6,475 nucleotides of DNA from Armatimonadota bacterium (GTDB lineage: Bacteria > Armatimonadota > Abditibacteriia > CG2-30-59-28), in the NCBI GenBank assembly GCA_016199605.1, contig JACQGJ010000125.1, positions 1 to 6,475 of the forward strand. The letters run 5' to 3'. Within the stretch, counting starts at the first letter, position 1. Each line of letters begins with the position of its first letter. The position numbers were made by a program, and so were the translations under genes. Below are positions 1-6,419 of this stretch, piece by piece. The notes below the pieces were generated by a model. The model was given only the letters and a program-made list of their open reading frames with translations. It had not been told where the DNA came from and did no database searches.

Positions 1-150
1 GCGATTGGCCTTGCCATCTCGTTGGCGCGAGCCGGCGATTTCGTCGTACTGGCGGGGAAAGGCCATGAAACTTACCAGATTTTCAAGGACCGCACGATCC
101 ACTTCGATGACCGGGAAATGACGCGAGGGATCCTGAGACAACTTGCGTAA
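1..150 (+). CDS. murE: MurE, UDP-MurNAc-tripeptide synthetase (3' end, partial)
   Basis: This is the last 49 codons of a gene that begins upstream of the window; the frame is open from base 1 and ends at TAA (148-150). The peptide shows the C-terminal signature of MurE: LAGKGHETYQ, followed by a phenylalanine-Asp-Asp-Arg-Glu stretch (FDDREM) and a short helix to the stop. MurE is the cytoplasmic ATP-dependent ligase that adds the third stem-peptide residue (meso-diaminopimelate or L-lysine) to UDP-MurNAc-L-Ala-D-Glu. The residue-selecting loop lies upstream of the window, so the amino acid used cannot be told. murF follows on the same strand, the usual partner order. The identity rests on a short segment, but GKGHE...FDDRE together with murF next door makes it firm. 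No domain other than the end of the C-terminal ligase domain is visible. Confidence 0.92.
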   Translation, partial: AIGLAISLARAGDFVVLAGKGHETYQIFKDRTIHFDDREMTRGILRQLA

Positions 151-219
151 AGTCCTCGCCCTGCATCCTCTTGAACCCGAGGACGACGGTGAGTGCGAGG
201 ACTCCCTTTGAGAGAACCC
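151..219 (+). promoter_or_regulatory. murE-murF intergenic leader with alternative hairpins
   Basis: In this 69-base gap, AGTCCTCGC (151-159) is perfectly complementary to GCGAGGACT (195-203), a 9-bp stem with a 35-base loop. The heptamer CGAGGAC occurs twice (178-184 and 196-202), and both copies can pair with GTCCTCG (152-158), so two mutually exclusive stems are possible. The first copy contains GAGGA (179-183), which lies 9 bases before a possible GTG start at 193. The second copy lies just after that GTG. This could affect translation initiation of murF, but that is inference; the repeats and complementarity are read directly. No T-tract follows either stem, so an intrinsic terminator is not supported. 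I saw no convincing -35/-10 pair. Confidence 0.35.
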
Positions 220-1656
220 ATGCAACTCACACTTGATGAAGTCCTGAAGGCCACCGGCGGATTTCTGCGACAACCCGGCGCCCTCAGTTCCTTCAAGGGC
301 GTTTCGATAGACTCGCGGCAAGTCAGGCCCGGGGAGTTGTTCATCGCGCTCAAGGGTGAGAAGTTCGATGGGCACGACTTTCTGTCACAGTCCCTCGAAT
401 CCGGAGCGGCAGGAATCATCGTGGATCGCGACCCTGGAATCTTGTCGCCTCTTCCTGGGGTGGTGCAGGTAGGCGACACGGTCACCGCTCTGGGCGACCT
501 CGCGAGGTGGCATCGCCGGAAGTTCGACGTCCCCGTGGTCGCAGTCACCGGGAGCACTGGCAAGACAACGACGAAGGAGTTTGTCTCGGCAGCAGTCAGC
601 GGAAGGTTCAGCGTGCTGGCAGCGCGTGCAAGCTTCAACAATGAGGTCGGAGTTCCTCTAACCCTCCTGAGTTTGGATGAAACTCACCAGGCCGTCGTGC
701 TCGAGTTTGCGATGCGGGGAGAAGGGCAGATTCGATACCTGGCCGAGATGGCGGAGCCAACCATTGGCGTGATTACAAACATCGGTGAATCGCACGTTGG
801 CCGGCTCGGGTCGGTGGAGGCCATCGCCCGAGCCAAAGGCGAGATCTTCGAGGGAATGCGTCATGACGGACTCGCAGTCCTGAACGCTGACGATCCGTTC
901 CATGGCCTGTTGAGGAGTCTGGCGCGAACACGGATTGTTTCCTATGGCGTGACGAATCCGGCGGATTGCACCGCCAGAGAGATTGAGTATGCCTGGCAGC
1001 AGTCGGGGAACGCTCCGCTTCACTGCGAAACGTCCTTTGTCGTCTGCTGCGGAGGAGAGACGCTTCCCTTCCGGTTACCGGTTTGCGGGAGGCACTTCCT
1101 CGCAAACGCGTTGGCTGCGGTTGCCGTGGCTCGCAGCCTGGGGTTGAGCCTCGCGGAGATTTCGGAAGGCCTGGAACATAACGTGCTTCTCCCCAAGAGG
1201 CGGCAGCAATGGTTGAGAGCTCCAGGAGGCTTCCTGATTCTGGATGATGCCTACAACAGCAGCCCGGCCTCGGTGCGTGCCGCTCTGGAGGTAATCAGGG
1301 AAGCACCCGTTCAAGGAAGAAGGATCGCTGTTCTGGGCGACATCAAGGAGCTCGGCCAGCGTTCGGAACAACTGCACGAGGAAGTTGGAGGAGAGTTGGG
1401 AAACTCCCGCATTGACCTTGTGGTCTGTGTGGGCGACTACGCTGGGTCCATAGCGGCGGGCGCGCAGCGGAGCGGATTGAGCGACGAGTGCGTGGCGGTA
1501 TGCCGCGACAACGAAGAGGCAACGGCGGCGGTGAGAGAGTGGGTCTCGGCAGGTGATCTCGTCCTGGTGAAGGGGTCCCGCGCCATGCAGCTTGAAGAAG
1601 TGGTCGAAGGACTGATGTCGGATTTTGGACGCGAGGGCGCCCATGCCACTGAGTAG
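220..1656 (+). CDS. murF: MurF, UDP-MurNAc-tripeptide--D-Ala-D-Ala ligase
   Basis: This cytoplasmic ligase uses ATP to add D-alanyl-D-alanine to UDP-MurNAc-tripeptide, completing the pentapeptide precursor passed to MraY. The 478-residue product has the usual three-domain plan. The N-terminal UDP-binding domain (about 1-105) carries SIDSRQVRPGELFIALKGE. The central ATPase has the P-loop GSTGKTTTK (111-119, Lys115), FNNEVGVPLTLL (139-150), NIGESHVGRLGS (187-198) and AKGEIFEG (205-212). The C-terminal domain has HFLANALAA (292-300), DDAYNSSPAS (342-351), VLGDIKELG (371-379) and KGSRAMQLEEVV (451-462). Length is normal for the family. I chose ATG 220 because MQLTLDEVL aligns with the usual MurF N-terminus, although only a weak GAGAG (210-214) precedes it. 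A GTG at 193, with GAGGA (179-183) nine bases upstream, would add nine residues and cannot be excluded. The 3' end overlaps mraY by 14 bases, which suggests translational coupling. Confidence 0.97.
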   Translation: MQLTLDEVLKATGGFLRQPGALSSFKGVSIDSRQVRPGELFIALKGEKFDGHDFLSQSLESGAAGIIVDRDPGILSPLPGVVQVGDTVTALGDLARWHRRKFDVPVVAVTGSTGKTTTKEFVSAAVSGRFSVLAARASFNNEVGVPLTLLSLDETHQAVVLEFAMRGEGQIRYLAEMAEPTIGVITNIGESHVGRLGSVEAIARAKGEIFEGMRHDGLAVLNADDPFHGLLRSLARTRIVSYGVTNPADCTAREIEYAWQQSGNAPLHCETSFVVCCGGETLPFRLPVCGRHFLANALAAVAVARSLGLSLAEISEGLEHNVLLPKRRQQWLRAPGGFLILDDAYNSSPASVRAALEVIREAPVQGRRIAVLGDIKELGQRSEQLHEEVGGELGNSRIDLVVCVGDYAGSIAAGAQRSGLSDECVAVCRDNEEATAAVREWVSAGDLVLVKGSRAMQLEEVVEGLMSDFGREGAHATE

Positions 1657-2608
1657 CCCGGTATTTTCCTTGCTGGTTGCTTTTGTGTCGACGGTTCTGG
1701 TAACGGCGGCCCTACTGCCCTGGCTGCGTTCCTTGAGGATCCGCAAGGAGGTTCGCATCGACACACCGGAGACACATCAAGTCAAGCAGGGAACACCCAG
1801 CATGGGCGGGCTTGCCCTCTTGACGGGGATGCTCGCGGCGTGCCTTGGTGTGAACCGGTCACCCGTGGGGTTGCTGCTGGCGCTGGTCACCGTTTTTTTC
1901 GGCGCCGTGGGTTTCTGGGACGACTACACCAAAGCCATGGGAGCCGAGAACCGCGGGATCAAAGCGCGGCACAAGCTTCTCCTGCAGTTGATAGGCTGCC
2001 TGCTTTTTCTTGTCGCCGGGAAGGCTCTACAGCAACCTGGAGCGGGATTCCGTCACGGGGACTTTGCGGGTGTCCACGGTCTCGGCTATTCTCTGTGGAT
2101 GATCTGCGTGATCGTCATGACCTGCAATGCCGCCAACATTGCCGACGGACTTGACGGCTTGGCTGCCGGGCTGACGGCTATCTCTGCAACGGCCTTGGGA
2201 GTTGTCGCTGTGTTTCTAAACCACACGGACGTGGCGGTTTTCTGTGCAGCCCTGGCAGGCGCCTCGGCGGGGTTCCTGATGTTTAACTCACGGAAGGCTC
2301 TCCTGTTCATGGGAGACACCGGCTCGCTGGCCATCGGCGCCGGACTGGCGACCTCGGCTCTGGTGCTCGGTCGCGAGTGGCTGCTGCCCTTCCTTGCTCT
2401 ACCATTCGCCGTCGACGCCCTCTCCGTCGTGGTTCAGGTGGTCTACTTTAAGAGAACGGGAAAGCGGATCTTCCGCATGGCCCCGATACACCACGGGTTC
2501 GAGCTTCAGGGCTGGTCGGAGTGGCGGATCGTTTTGACCTTCTGGGTTGCAGGCCTCGCTGCCGCCCTCGTAACAGTATTCGTGTGGAGAACATGGGGGA
2601 CAGGGTAG
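1643..2608 (+). CDS. mraY: MraY, phospho-MurNAc-pentapeptide transferase
   Basis: This integral membrane enzyme moves phospho-MurNAc-pentapeptide from UDP onto undecaprenyl phosphate, making lipid I on the cytoplasmic face. The 321-residue product is hydrophobic, with about ten membrane segments. Family motifs appear in order: DTPETHQVKQGTPSMGG (40-56), the metal/substrate aspartates in FWDDYTK (Asp93, Asp94), KARHKLLLQ (107-115), NAANIADGLDG (162-172), FMGDTGSLAIG (222-232, Asp225, which matches the Mg-binding aspartate of the Aquifex structure) and PIHHGFELQGWSE (281-293). In the last motif, E. coli, Bacillus and Aquifex have HHH; here the third histidine is Gly285. The length is close to the Bacillus enzyme (about 324) and shorter than the E. 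coli one (360). ATG 1643 is chosen because GAGGG (1633-1637) lies five bases upstream and the first membrane helix begins directly after it; the frame is also open from TTG 1625. The start lies inside murF and the end overlaps murD. Confidence 0.97.
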   Translation: MPLSSPVFSLLVAFVSTVLVTAALLPWLRSLRIRKEVRIDTPETHQVKQGTPSMGGLALLTGMLAACLGVNRSPVGLLLALVTVFFGAVGFWDDYTKAMGAENRGIKARHKLLLQLIGCLLFLVAGKALQQPGAGFRHGDFAGVHGLGYSLWMICVIVMTCNAANIADGLDGLAAGLTAISATALGVVAVFLNHTDVAVFCAALAGASAGFLMFNSRKALLFMGDTGSLAIGAGLATSALVLGREWLLPFLALPFAVDALSVVVQVVYFKRTGKRIFRMAPIHHGFELQGWSEWRIVLTFWVAGLAAALVTVFVWRTWGTG

Positions 2609-3984
2609 TGGAAATCTCGGGCAGGAAATTCGGAGTCGTCGGCCTGCAGCGCACCGGTCTCGCGGCAGCGAGGTTCCTGTCGGAGCGAGGCGGTCGAGTT
2701 CTCGCCATCGATGAGAAGCCGCTGGAGGAATTGCCGGAAGAAGTGAGGGGTCTGTCCGACGAGTCCGTGGAGGTGGTAACCGGTCCGCAAGCCTATCAGC
2801 GACTTCAAGGATGCGACGTGGTCATCCCAAGCCCGGGTGTGCCACTGGAGAGCCCGGCGCTTACTCTGAGCAGACAGCTTCAGATTCCGATCATGGCGGA
2901 AATCGAGTTGGCCTACCTGTTCTGCCCCGGAGTTCTCGTTGCTATCTCGGGCACGAAAGGGAAGACAACGACCGCCACGCTGCTGGGTGAAATGCTGCGC
3001 GCCTCCGGGATTCCGGTACTGGTTGCGGGGAATATCGGTGACGCTCTCACCGGCGCCGTCGCAACAGCCACCGAGGACCACGTCATCGTCGCCGAAGTCA
3101 GCAGCTTTCAACTGGAGACCGTCGACCGGTTCAGACCGCACATTGGCCTTCTGCTCAACTTGGCCCCGGACCATCTGGATCGGCACGGGTCGATGGAGAA
3201 CTATTCCGCTCTTAAGGCGAGATTGCTGCAAAACCAGACGGACACTGATTACGCCATTCTCAATGCAGACGATCCCAACGTCTACCGACTCGCCGACCAG
3301 GTCCAGAGCCACCTGATCGCCTACAGCACCCACCGCGCGGTGGATCATGGGATCTTCGTCAATGGCGACGGCTATCTTCGCAGCGGCATTCCCCATCGCG
3401 AAGGAACTCTCTGCCTCCGCAGAGAGATCGCCCTGCTTGGAGATCATAACGTCGGGAATGTTCTCGCCGCGAGCGCCGCGGCTTTGCTGCTCGGGTGCGA
3501 CCGGGAAACCCTCGTGGAAGTGATCCGCAGTTTCGAGGGCGTGCCCCATCGTCTGGAGCCGGTCGGTGAAGTCTCGGGGGTGCTGTGCGTCAACGATTCC
3601 CAGGCCACAACACCGTTCGCGGTCCTGCGCGCACTGGAGGCCTTTGATCGACCGGTTCATCTCATCGCGGGAGGGAGAGCGAAGACCAACAATTTTGACG
3701 AGCTTGGCGATGCTATTGGCCAACGCTGCGCGTCCGTAACCTGCATTGGAGAAAGTGCTGAGAAGATTGCCGAGGTGTCCCGGAGGGGCGGGATGGGCGA
3801 CGTTCGGCTTGCCGACACACTGGAACAGGCAATCCGAGACGCCTTTTCCCGGGCTCACCCCGGCGACGTCCTCCTGATGTCCCCGGCGTGCGCCAGCTTC
3901 GATATGTTCAGGAGCTACGAGCACAGGGGAGACGTATTCCGGGAAACTGTTGCAGCCCTCGCGGCAGAACAGCCCCCGGAGTAG
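2593..3984 (+). CDS. murD: MurD, UDP-MurNAc-L-alanine--D-glutamate ligase
   Basis: MurD adds D-glutamate to UDP-MurNAc-L-Ala using ATP, the second stem-peptide step, in the cytoplasm. The 463-residue product has an N-terminal Rossmann-like domain (KFGVVGLQRTG, 12-22; PSPGVP, 79-84). The central ATPase has SGTKGKTTT (119-127, P-loop Lys124), AEVSSFQLE (167-175), NLAPDHLDRHG (189-199) and YSALKARLL (204-212, where Lys208 matches the carbamylated lysine of E. coli MurD). The C-terminal domain has HNVGNVLAA (285-293), FEGVPHRLE (314-322), GGRAKTNNFDEL (360-371) and SPACASFDMFRSYEHRG (430-446). NDSQATTP (334-341) replaces the common NDSKATN, so Lys is Gln337 and Asn is Thr340. ATG 2593 has GGAG (2586-2589) only three bases away. 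GTG 2608, with GGGGGA (2595-2600) seven bases upstream and sharing one base with the mraY stop, is a real alternative that shortens the protein by five residues. Confidence 0.97.
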   Translation: MGDRVVEISGRKFGVVGLQRTGLAAARFLSERGGRVLAIDEKPLEELPEEVRGLSDESVEVVTGPQAYQRLQGCDVVIPSPGVPLESPALTLSRQLQIPIMAEIELAYLFCPGVLVAISGTKGKTTTATLLGEMLRASGIPVLVAGNIGDALTGAVATATEDHVIVAEVSSFQLETVDRFRPHIGLLLNLAPDHLDRHGSMENYSALKARLLQNQTDTDYAILNADDPNVYRLADQVQSHLIAYSTHRAVDHGIFVNGDGYLRSGIPHREGTLCLRREIALLGDHNVGNVLAASAAALLLGCDRETLVEVIRSFEGVPHRLEPVGEVSGVLCVNDSQATTPFAVLRALEAFDRPVHLIAGGRAKTNNFDELGDAIGQRCASVTCIGESAEKIAEVSRRGGMGDVRLADTLEQAIRDAFSRAHPGDVLLMSPACASFDMFRSYEHRGDVFRETVAALAAEQPPE

Positions 3985-3986
3985 TG

Positions 3987-4001
3987 CGGGCAGAAAGCCC
4001 G
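3987..4001 (+). other. Small stem-loop after the murD stop
   Basis: CGGGC (3987-3991) and GCCCG (3997-4001) form a perfect 5-bp G+C stem with the loop AGAAA, two bases after the murD stop codon. No run of T follows, so it does not look like an intrinsic terminator. It could be an RNA-processing or stability element between murD and ftsW, or chance in G+C-rich DNA. Confidence 0.35.
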
Positions 4002-4076
4002 GGACATGAAGTTGAGGTCGAGCCCCACGGCTTGGTCTGCATCATTCGTCACCCGAAACAAACCACTCTCAAATCA

Positions 4077-4082
4077 AGGAGG
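4077..4082 (+). promoter_or_regulatory. Strong ribosome-binding site of ftsW
   Basis: AGGAGG is the consensus Shine-Dalgarno sequence, and it sits eight bases before ATG 4091. It is the best ribosome-binding site in the window. It fixes the ftsW start and suggests that ftsW is initiated independently rather than by coupling to murD, unlike its overlapping neighbours. Confidence 0.85.
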
Positions 4083-4090
4083 AACAGACT

Positions 4091-5392
4091 ATGGAAAACA
4101 CCTGGAATCCCGTACCCCCTTCAGTCCGACGACATCGCCTCTTCGCAACCTGGCTCACAACCTGGCTGGCGCGTCGTCGTCGGGCGACCCATGCCCCCTT
4201 CGATCCGAGTCTGTTCTTCCTCACTCTGTTCCTCACCTGCGGGGGCATCTGCATGTTGTTCAGCGCGAGCTACGCCATCGGCATCGCCGCTCACCACTCC
4301 GCCTTCCACTACGTCTGGAAGCAGATGATTCACGCGGGTATCGGCTTGATCCTGATGGTTTACGCAAGCATGGTGGACCTGAAGAAGCTCCGCCAGTACA
4401 GCGGAGCCTGGCTTGTTGTCACGCTGTTCCTTCTTCTGCTGGTCGTCTTTACACCCCTGGGGGTGCAGTTGAGCGGCGCCCGCAGATGGCTGAACACTTG
4501 GCCTTTCCTTTTTCAGCCGTCGGAGTTGGCGAAGTTGACGCTGATCGTCTTCCTGGCCCATCTTCTTAGCCGCCCGCGAAAGTCGTTGGACTGGCGTTGC
4601 GAGCCTTTGCTGCGCGCGGGGGCAGCCGTCGCTCTGGTCGTCGGGCTGATCCTTCCCCAGCCCCACATGAGCGTCATTCTGCTGCTGGTAACCACGTCCT
4701 TCATGATGTGTCTGTTATCCGGCATCCCCCGTCAACTGCTCGCCCTTGCTGCCTGCCTTCTCCTCCTCCTTGGAGCCGTCGGTTGGTTCGTCGCCGAGGA
4801 TTACCAGCGAGAACGGGTCCTGTCGTGGACTCGAGTCGTCATCCCCGGCAAGGAAGAGCCGAAAGACGCCGACTACCAGATTCGCCAATCGGTCAAGGCC
4901 TTCAAACGAGGAGGGGTTAGAGGTGTCGGATTCTGCGAAGGAAAGCAGAAGCTACTCTACCTCCCCGCCGCTCACAACGACTTCATCTTCTCCGTCGTGG
5001 GGGAGGAACTGGGGTTGCTCGGGACTTTGTTCACGTTGGGGTTGTACACGTTCTTCATCTGGCGAGGCTTCCACATCGCCTACAACGCGTCCGACCAGTT
5101 CTGCTGCTTGCTCGCCGCCGGGCTCACCTCCATGATCGCTCTGCAGGCGTTCATTCACGTCGGAGTCGCCACCCACGCGCTGCCTACAACCGGTATGTCG
5201 CTGCCCTTCGTCAGCTACGGCGGCTCCGCGCTGATGATGACTCTCGCCATGGTGGGCTTCATTCTGAACGTCTCTCGCTATCCCGATCTTCAGACAGGAA
5301 ACGAATCCTATGAACCTGCTCATCGCGGGGGGAGGAACGGGCGGTCACGTCTATCCGGCCCTCGCCGTCGCCGAAGCAGCGGCAAAGGCTGA
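4091..5392 (+). CDS. ftsW: FtsW, septal SEDS peptidoglycan glycosyltransferase
   Basis: FtsW polymerises lipid II into glycan strands at the division septum, working with a class B penicillin-binding protein. The 433-residue product has a basic cytoplasmic N-terminus (1-36) and about ten membrane segments, the first near 40-60. SEDS motifs include SGARRWL (128-134, Trp133), FQPSELAKL (141-149), YQIRQSVKAFKRGG (262-275), LPAAHNDFIF (291-300) and GEELGLLG (304-311), then LPTTGMSLPFVSYGGSAL (364-381). Asp297 matches the proposed catalytic aspartate (Asp297 of E. coli FtsW, Asp280 of B. subtilis RodA). QPHMSV (190-195) stands where proteobacteria have QPDLGT, a variant I recall from Gram-positive SEDS proteins. 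RodA or SpoVE are alternatives by sequence, but the location between murD and murG favours FtsW. Conservation ends near residue 400; residues 407-433 are read from DNA that also encodes the start of MurG and form a tail with eight Arg and one Lys. Confidence 0.95.
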   Translation: MENTWNPVPPSVRRHRLFATWLTTWLARRRRATHAPFDPSLFFLTLFLTCGGICMLFSASYAIGIAAHHSAFHYVWKQMIHAGIGLILMVYASMVDLKKLRQYSGAWLVVTLFLLLLVVFTPLGVQLSGARRWLNTWPFLFQPSELAKLTLIVFLAHLLSRPRKSLDWRCEPLLRAGAAVALVVGLILPQPHMSVILLLVTTSFMMCLLSGIPRQLLALAACLLLLLGAVGWFVAEDYQRERVLSWTRVVIPGKEEPKDADYQIRQSVKAFKRGGVRGVGFCEGKQKLLYLPAAHNDFIFSVVGEELGLLGTLFTLGLYTFFIWRGFHIAYNASDQFCCLLAAGLTSMIALQAFIHVGVATHALPTTGMSLPFVSYGGSALMMTLAMVGFILNVSRYPDLQTGNESYEPAHRGGRNGRSRLSGPRRRRSSGKG

Positions 5393-6419
5393 TCCTCCTC
5401 ATCAAACCGAATTCGTCGGCTCTCCCCAGGGAGTCGAGGCCAACCTCGTCGCGCGAGCGGGCTATACGTTCCATGCCGCGCCCAGCAACCCTCTGCCGCG
5501 CAAATGGTCAGTCCATTCGGTGGCTGCTCTGACTCGATTCTGCGCGCGAGTGCCCCTCTCCACGCGGCTTCTTCGCAGACTGAATCCCGACGTCGTCCTG
5601 GGCACGGGCGGGTACGTCAGCGCCACGATCCTGTTCGCCGCTTCTCTCCTGCGCCTCCCGACCATCATGCTCGACATCAACGCCCTTCCCGGCCGCACGA
5701 CCCGCTACCTCGCCCGGCGCGTCAGCCGCCTCGCACTCGGGTTTGCGGAAGCGCGGCAATACCTCCCGGCAGATAAGTCTGTCTTTGCAGGCATCCCCGT
5801 GCGAAAAGCGATCCTCGCCGCCGATCGTGACACTTCGAGGCGGAAGTGGGGACTTGAAGAAGCACACCAGATGCTGCTCGTCTTCGGCGGAAGCCAGGCG
5901 GCTCACCGGATCAACCTTGCGGTGTTCGACTCCCTCGAAGAATTGCTGACGGCACAACGCAACCTTCGGTTGGTCCATTTGTGTGGCGAGAAAGATCTGC
6001 CACTTGCGGAGGAGAGGCTATCGAAGCTCGGCGAGGGGAAGGATCGGCGCTACCGACCGATGGACTACTGTCACGAGATGGACTCCCTGCTCCCAGCCGC
6101 CGATCTGGTCGTTTGTCGGTCCGGCGGCGCCAGCGTCGGTGAACTGACGGCCCGCGGTCTGCCGGCAATCCTGGTTCCCTATCCGTACGCCACGGACAAC
6201 CACCAGGAAGCGAACGCGCGCTCGGTAGAAGCCGCTACCGCCGCTCGAGTCGTGCTCGACGCCGACCTCGACGGCCCGGCCTTCCTGCGGGAAACGACTT
6301 CCCTTCTCACCGATGAATCGCGCCTTGCCGCCATGCGCTCCGCCAGCCTGCACTATAGCCACCCCGACGCTGCCAGCAAGGTGGTCCAATTGGCGGAGGG
6401 TTTGGCTAAACGGGCATAG
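5310..6419 (+). CDS. murG: MurG, lipid II-forming GlcNAc transferase
   Basis: MurG is a peripheral membrane GT28 glycosyltransferase on the cytoplasmic face that adds GlcNAc from UDP-GlcNAc to lipid I, giving lipid II, the FtsW substrate. The 369-residue product has the normal length and two Rossmann domains. The N-terminal domain starts with AGGGTGGHVYPALA (6-19) and includes GTGGYVSATI (98-107) and LDINALPGRTTR (121-132). The C-terminal UDP-GlcNAc domain has VFGGSQAAHRIN (191-202), DLVVCRSGGASVGELTA (265-281) and GLPAILVPYPYATDNHQEANA (283-303). In many family members the acceptor-site motif is HEQN; here it is LDIN (121-124), so only the Asn is kept. GGSQAA replaces the usual GGSQGA. ATG 5310 is firm because the glycine-rich loop begins six residues later; AGGA (5296-5299) lies ten bases upstream. 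The first 83 bases also encode the FtsW tail in another frame. Confidence 0.97.
   Translation: MNLLIAGGGTGGHVYPALAVAEAAAKADPPHQTEFVGSPQGVEANLVARAGYTFHAAPSNPLPRKWSVHSVAALTRFCARVPLSTRLLRRLNPDVVLGTGGYVSATILFAASLLRLPTIMLDINALPGRTTRYLARRVSRLALGFAEARQYLPADKSVFAGIPVRKAILAADRDTSRRKWGLEEAHQMLLVFGGSQAAHRINLAVFDSLEELLTAQRNLRLVHLCGEKDLPLAEERLSKLGEGKDRRYRPMDYCHEMDSLLPAADLVVCRSGGASVGELTARGLPAILVPYPYATDNHQEANARSVEAATAARVVLDADLDGPAFLRETTSLLTDESRLAAMRSASLHYSHPDAASKVVQLAEGLAKRA

Larger units (their letters stand above)
3985..4090 (+). other. murD-ftsW intergenic region
   Basis: This 106-base gap is the largest non-coding stretch in the window. It holds a small stem-loop right after the murD stop, a weak AGCC/GGCT hairpin (4021-4024 with 4029-4032, loop CCAC), and the ftsW ribosome-binding site at its end. 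An open frame from GTG 3984 crosses the gap in another frame and runs into ftsW, but it has no suitable ribosome-binding site and its downstream part is only a frame-shifted reading of ftsW. A TTGAGG at 4012-4017 has no acceptable -10 element at 16-18 bases, so no promoter is called. Confidence 0.6.

Noticed and set aside
1075..1775. Two minus-strand open frames opposite the end of murF and the start of mraY
   Set aside because: They are antisense to verified coding sequence, show no motif and have no convincing ribosome-binding site.
2506..3924. A long open frame (472 codons) on the minus strand across murD
   Set aside because: It lies wholly opposite a gene with full MurD motifs, its translation shows no recognisable domain, and long antisense open frames are expected in G+C-rich coding DNA.
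3987..4001. Intrinsic terminator after murD
   Set aside because: The stem is only 5 bp and no T-rich tract follows.
4012..4045. Promoter for ftsW (TTGAGG with a possible CATCAT)
   Set aside because: The spacing is about 22 bases and the hexamers are poor; no better pair was found in the gap.
3888..4328. A plus-strand open frame across the murD-ftsW gap, including a GTG start at 3984
   Set aside because: No well-spaced ribosome-binding site; its second half is a Ser/Pro/Thr-rich reading of the ftsW sequence, typical of a shadow frame.
4006..4569. A plus-strand open frame starting at ATG 4006 inside the gap and running through ftsW
   Set aside because: It is a frame-shifted reading of ftsW with low-complexity composition and no Shine-Dalgarno site; the strong AGGAGG serves ATG 4091.
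4658..4675. FtsW QPHMSV in place of QPDLGT, considered as a catalytic defect
   Set aside because: The proposed catalytic aspartate is elsewhere (Asp297, present), and PHxS variants occur, as I recall, in Gram-positive SEDS proteins, so it reads as a lineage difference.
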